From Sphingobacterium daejeonense (lineage in GTDB: Bacteria > Bacteroidota > Bacteroidia > Sphingobacteriales > Sphingobacteriaceae), in assembly GCF_901472535.1 (NCBI RefSeq), contig NZ_LR590470.1, positions 2,170,001 to 2,234,000 of the forward strand: a stretch of 64,000 nt of DNA, read 5' to 3'. The translations under genes and the position numbers were made by a program. Positions 60,651 through 64,000 of the stretch are shown here, one piece after another. How positions within the stretch are numbered: position 1 is the stretch's first letter; each line of letters begins with the position of its first letter. The notes under the pieces are model-generated. The model ran no database searches and was not told where the DNA came from. It saw only the letters and a program-made list of their open reading frames with translations.

Positions 60651-63380
60651 GTGAGAAATTACTTAATAAGTATAGCTGTTTTACTTTTGACCTTACTGAA
60701 TCTTCAGGATGCAAATGCTCAGGTGGATTTGAAAAGCGTCGAAGGTGTGGTCACAGATACTAGCGGTATGGGACTGAAAGGTGCGTCGGTAAGACTGGTC
60801 AGTCAGCTCGACACCATGACAACTACAACGAATGAAAATGGTTTCTATACTTTCTCAAACGTAAAAGGAAAGAATATCAATCTTTCTTTCAGTATGCTTG
60901 GTTACCAAATCATAAACAAAAGTATATCAACCTCTTTTTTAATCAATAATATATTTGTTCCCAAAATAACCCTCTACCCACAAAACCACCCTCATTCCTG
61001 AGGTTAGGATTACAAAGATTATCCCTGTTGTTGATCGTGGAGATACTATTCAATTTAATATGGGCGCATTTACCTTTCCAACGCATTCTCTCCTAGAAGA
61101 GGCTATCAAGCAACTTCCAGGATTTCAAGTCCTGCGAGATGGTACAACCTATTATAATGGTCAGTTGATCAGGGGAGTAAGGGTTGACGGTAAAAAATTC
61201 TTCGGTGGAGACCTACTTACAGCTACAAGAAACCTTCCTTCTGAATTTGTTAAACAGATCGAGGTTATCAATGATTATGGTGAACTGAATATGGCAAAGG
61301 GTATTAAAACCTCAGATCCAGAAAAAATCATCAATATCGTACTCCAGCCCGATAAAAAACGAATAACCTTCGGACAAGGTACAATTGGAATCGGTACAAG
61401 TGACCGATTTATAGGAAGCTTGGGAATCAATAAATTCAATGATGGGCAAGAAATGTCCATAGTAGGATCTATTAATAACACAAATACGAGTTTGTTTCTG
61501 TTTGGATCGCCGGATGGAGCAGGGAGTAGAAACACTGATCTTTCAGAAATTGGCGATTTCTCAGACCCAAATGATGGGTTGAATAAACTTGGCTCCATCG
61601 GTATTTCTTTCACAGACAATATTGGAAATAATATGACACTCAATGGTGGATATACTTATCAAAGTAAATATAACCTTACCAAAGGTAACTCTCTATTGAC
61701 ATCATCTTATACAGGCTACAAAATTCATAGGAGAGAAGAGTATGAAAACAAATCCTATGATAATCTGCATACATTGAATTTAGAGCTGAATGCTAAATTT
61801 AAGAACAATGATGTATTAAAAATCAATCCAAAGTTATCTTATAACCGTGAGCATTTTTATAATCAACGGATAACAGACATTACAAACAGAAGGATATTTG
61901 ATGAAGGTTTAAGGCAAGATACTTCCGTCAACTCCAAGCCTTCTGCTGATATTTCTATGCTATATTCAAAGCATTTCAACAAGCCTGGCAGAAAATTGGT
62001 GGCTGATCTAAAACTGAACTATCAATCCATTTCAAAAAAAGGATGAGGTTTCAGAGTATTACCAAAGTTTCGATTCAACAGGTACAGAACCAATTATCAC
62101 AAGCTTCAGTCAAAAGCAATTTGTTGATGCTAGAAATGATGTGGCTGGTATCAAAGCTGCCGTATCCTATGTCGAACCATTTTATGAACACAGTTTGTTG
62201 GAGATCATGCACGATATGGATATCAATAATATCGAAGCGGTACGTACTGTAAGAGATCCAAATTTTTTTGGTGGTGGATTTATTGATTCTTTAGCTGTGA
62301 ACTATGCCTATCAATTTAAGAGTTTTTAAAACAGGTCTTAACTACCAATATGAACCAAATAAAAAGTTTAGGGTCAATATGGGTTTTACTGTCCAGCCAG
62401 TAACGCTCTCTGGGCGAGTAAAAGGCGATACAGCAGTATATGATTACAATAATGTTAATCTTGTCCCTTCCACAACGGTAAGGTATAAATTCAGTAATGA
62501 TCTAGAAATTAAGCTTGCTTATTTAGGCCGGAATATTCAACCTACGTTTTTACATATTTCACCGGTTAGGGATAACTCTAATTCGAGGAATATTATTGTA
62601 GGTAATCCTTCCTTAAAAGCAGAGTTCTCAAATCAATTCTCCACTACACTTAGGAAGTTTTTGCCAACTCGTGGTCAATATTTTCAGACCGATTTTGCCT
62701 ATACATTCATTGCAAATAAAATTGTAAGCTCCAAAAAAGCCCTTTTTAACGAAACTATCCAAGAGACAACCTTTGAAAACACCGATGGATATTATGATAT
62801 TAAATGGTACTATGAGTTCAATTCTCCAGTATTTACGGATCAATTGAATCTAGGTCTCTCAGGTAATGTAGATTACTATAATAATCTTTCCTATGTAAAC
62901 GGTTTTAAAAGCACGACAAAACAAGTATTGTTCAATCAGAATCTGCAGGTAAGGTATTTACCTTCAGAATATTTTGAATCCGTTTTCAACACCAACTATT
63001 TTTTAAATAGAGCAACATATGAGCTTCCTTATATTAATAAAATTGCGGCACATTCTTTTTTATTAAGTTTAGCGGGGAGAGGGTATCTGTCAGACAATTT
63101 TGTAATAGGGGCAGAGATGTCTCAGAAGTTTTATGATGGATACGTTAGTGAATTAAGTGATGTAAATCCCACCATTATTAATACCTATATTGAATATTCT
63201 TTCCTTAAAAATAAATCAGCATTAATTCGTTTGCAATGCAATGATATCATGGATCAAAACAAAGATGTTGGTGTATTGACGTCATATGTTGGCAATGATG
63301 TCTTTGAATCCAGAAACAACAGACTTGGCAGATATTTTATGCTTACCTTTAATTTGAGATTACAAAATTATCCAAAATAA
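60651..63380 (+). CDS. Outer-membrane beta-barrel protein with regulatory-like N-terminal domain (three frameshifts)
   Basis: About 908 residues from a GTG start. Signal peptide to about 24 (ending ANAQ); a carboxypeptidase-regulatory-like domain (about 30-105, GVVTDTSGMGLKGASVRLV); a plug-like region with GDTIQFNMGAF, LLEEAIKQLPGFQV and NGQLIRGVRVDGKKFFGGD; then a long beta-barrel ending MLTFNLRLQNYPK. It is the TonB-receptor-like outer-membrane beta-barrel family of Bacteroidota, without a SusD partner. Breaks near 60990, 62038 (A7) and 62325 (T5). The ligand is unknown. It ends 8 bases before the qor-like gene. Confidence 0.83.
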
Positions 63381-63388
63381 GAATTAAG

Positions 63389-64000
63389 ATGAAAGTAGCT
63401 GTTATGAAAGGATTTGGAGGTCCTGAAGTTTTTGAAATAGAGACAAGACCAGATTTGATACCCTCAAATGATCAAGTATTGATTGAGGTTAAAGCAGCAG
63501 GTATCAATAGACCGGATGTTTTTCAGAGAAAAGGTAACTACCCTGCACCGAGTGGAACAGCTCCCGATATTCCAGGACTTGAGGTTGCTGGTGTTATAAT
63601 CAGTATTGGTCCCGATGTCAAGAATTATAAAATTGGTGATGAAGTCATGGCCTTATTACCTGGAGAAGGATATGCAACCCAAGCATTGGTTTCTGAAAAG
63701 ATTTGCTTGCACAAGCCTAAAAACATTTCATTTGAAGAAGCAGCGGCTCTTCCAGAAACTATCTATACCGTATGGGACAATATATTCGAACGTGGCCAAT
63801 TAAAAGCTGGAGAGCATGTGCTAATCCATGGCGGAACGGGAGGTATTGGAACCGTCTCAATTCAATTGGCAAAATTATTTGGGGCGGTGGTATATACAAC
63901 GGTTGGATCACAGGGAGAAAGTGAAAGTAGCAGAGGAGTTAGGTGCTGATATAGCCATAAATTATAAAACCCAAGACTTTGTTGAAGTATTAAAAGATAA
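63389..64000 (+). CDS. NAD(P)H:quinone oxidoreductase, zinc-independent MDR family (3' truncated)
   Basis: The N-terminal GroES-like domain has MKGFGGPEVFEI, VKAAGINRPDVFQRKGNYP and PDIPGLEVAGVI; the nucleotide-binding motif is HGGTGGIGTVSIQLAKLFGA. No structural zinc cysteines are seen, as in quinone reductases of the PIG3/Qor type. The frame shifts near 63922 (GGG should be GG), restoring EKVKVAEELGADIAINYKTQ up to the window edge. About 200 residues are visible of some 325. It probably reduces quinones with NADPH. Confidence 0.82.

Overview
The window comes from a low-GC member of the Bacteroidota, most likely Sphingobacteriaceae (Sphingobacterium/Pedobacter-like). The evidence is the SusC/SusD pairs with FecR/ECF regulators, an S46 dipeptidyl-peptidase, futalosine-route MqnA, PnuT behind a TPP riboswitch, TANNTTTG-type -7 promoter boxes, A-rich rather than Shine-Dalgarno leaders, and many Bacteroidota DUF families. 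I saw no tRNA, rRNA, CRISPR array, insertion sequence or prophage.

Read this first. About twenty of the genes are split by one-base indels, and most of these fall in homopolymer runs (A, T, G or C). They hit housekeeping genes (pckA, fbp, fbaA, the RND pump, OMF) as readily as accessory ones, and removing or adding one base restores a full-length family member each time I tried. I treat them as sequencing errors and give whole-gene coordinates. The one different case is an in-frame TAA in the lipoprotein at 57163-57861.

Layout. 1-684: 3' part of mqnA. 685-1571: non-coding, rich in 7-bp repeats and palindromes. 1617-6147: DUF423, rhodanese-thioredoxin, PhnA-like, zinc metallopeptidase, LuxE-like acyl-protein synthetase, fabG. 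6385-9750: mqo, then a TPP riboswitch controlling pnuT and an acyl-CoA-dehydrogenase-like gene. 9805-28948 (minus strand): one ECF sigma and one FecR anti-sigma, followed by two tandem copies of the five-gene module SusC - SusD - HExxH zinc lipoprotein - DUF4302-type A - DUF4302-type B. 29166-32704: a small ORF, an FAD/NAD(P)-binding protein and a luciferase-like oxidoreductase.

33247-35859: gluconeogenic pckA-fbp pair. 35915-41046: DUF6265, YCII, S46 peptidase (DPP11-like by its S1 residue), ClC-CBS channel/transporter. 41419-47315: RND tripartite efflux operon. 47454-47545: another heptad-repeat block. 47628-51308: TauE, small membrane protein, thioredoxin, truncated haemoglobin with an Rrf2 regulator and its probable operator, class-A-beta-lactamase-like serine hydrolase. 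51354-55717: DUF1543, NAD(P)-binding protein, carboxypeptidase-regulatory-like protein, M1 peptidase, ArsC/Spx-like. 55895-60500: fbaA, lipoprotein, xerC, hpf, small zinc-ribbon-like protein, ferritin. 60651-64000: outer-membrane beta-barrel protein and the start of a quinone oxidoreductase.

The most unusual content is the duplicated nutrient-import module fed by a single sigma/anti-sigma pair. Other points of note are the strong Shine-Dalgarno in front of hpf, the Rrf2 operator overlapping its promoter, the acyl-CoA-dehydrogenase-like gene under TPP control, and the heptad repeats.
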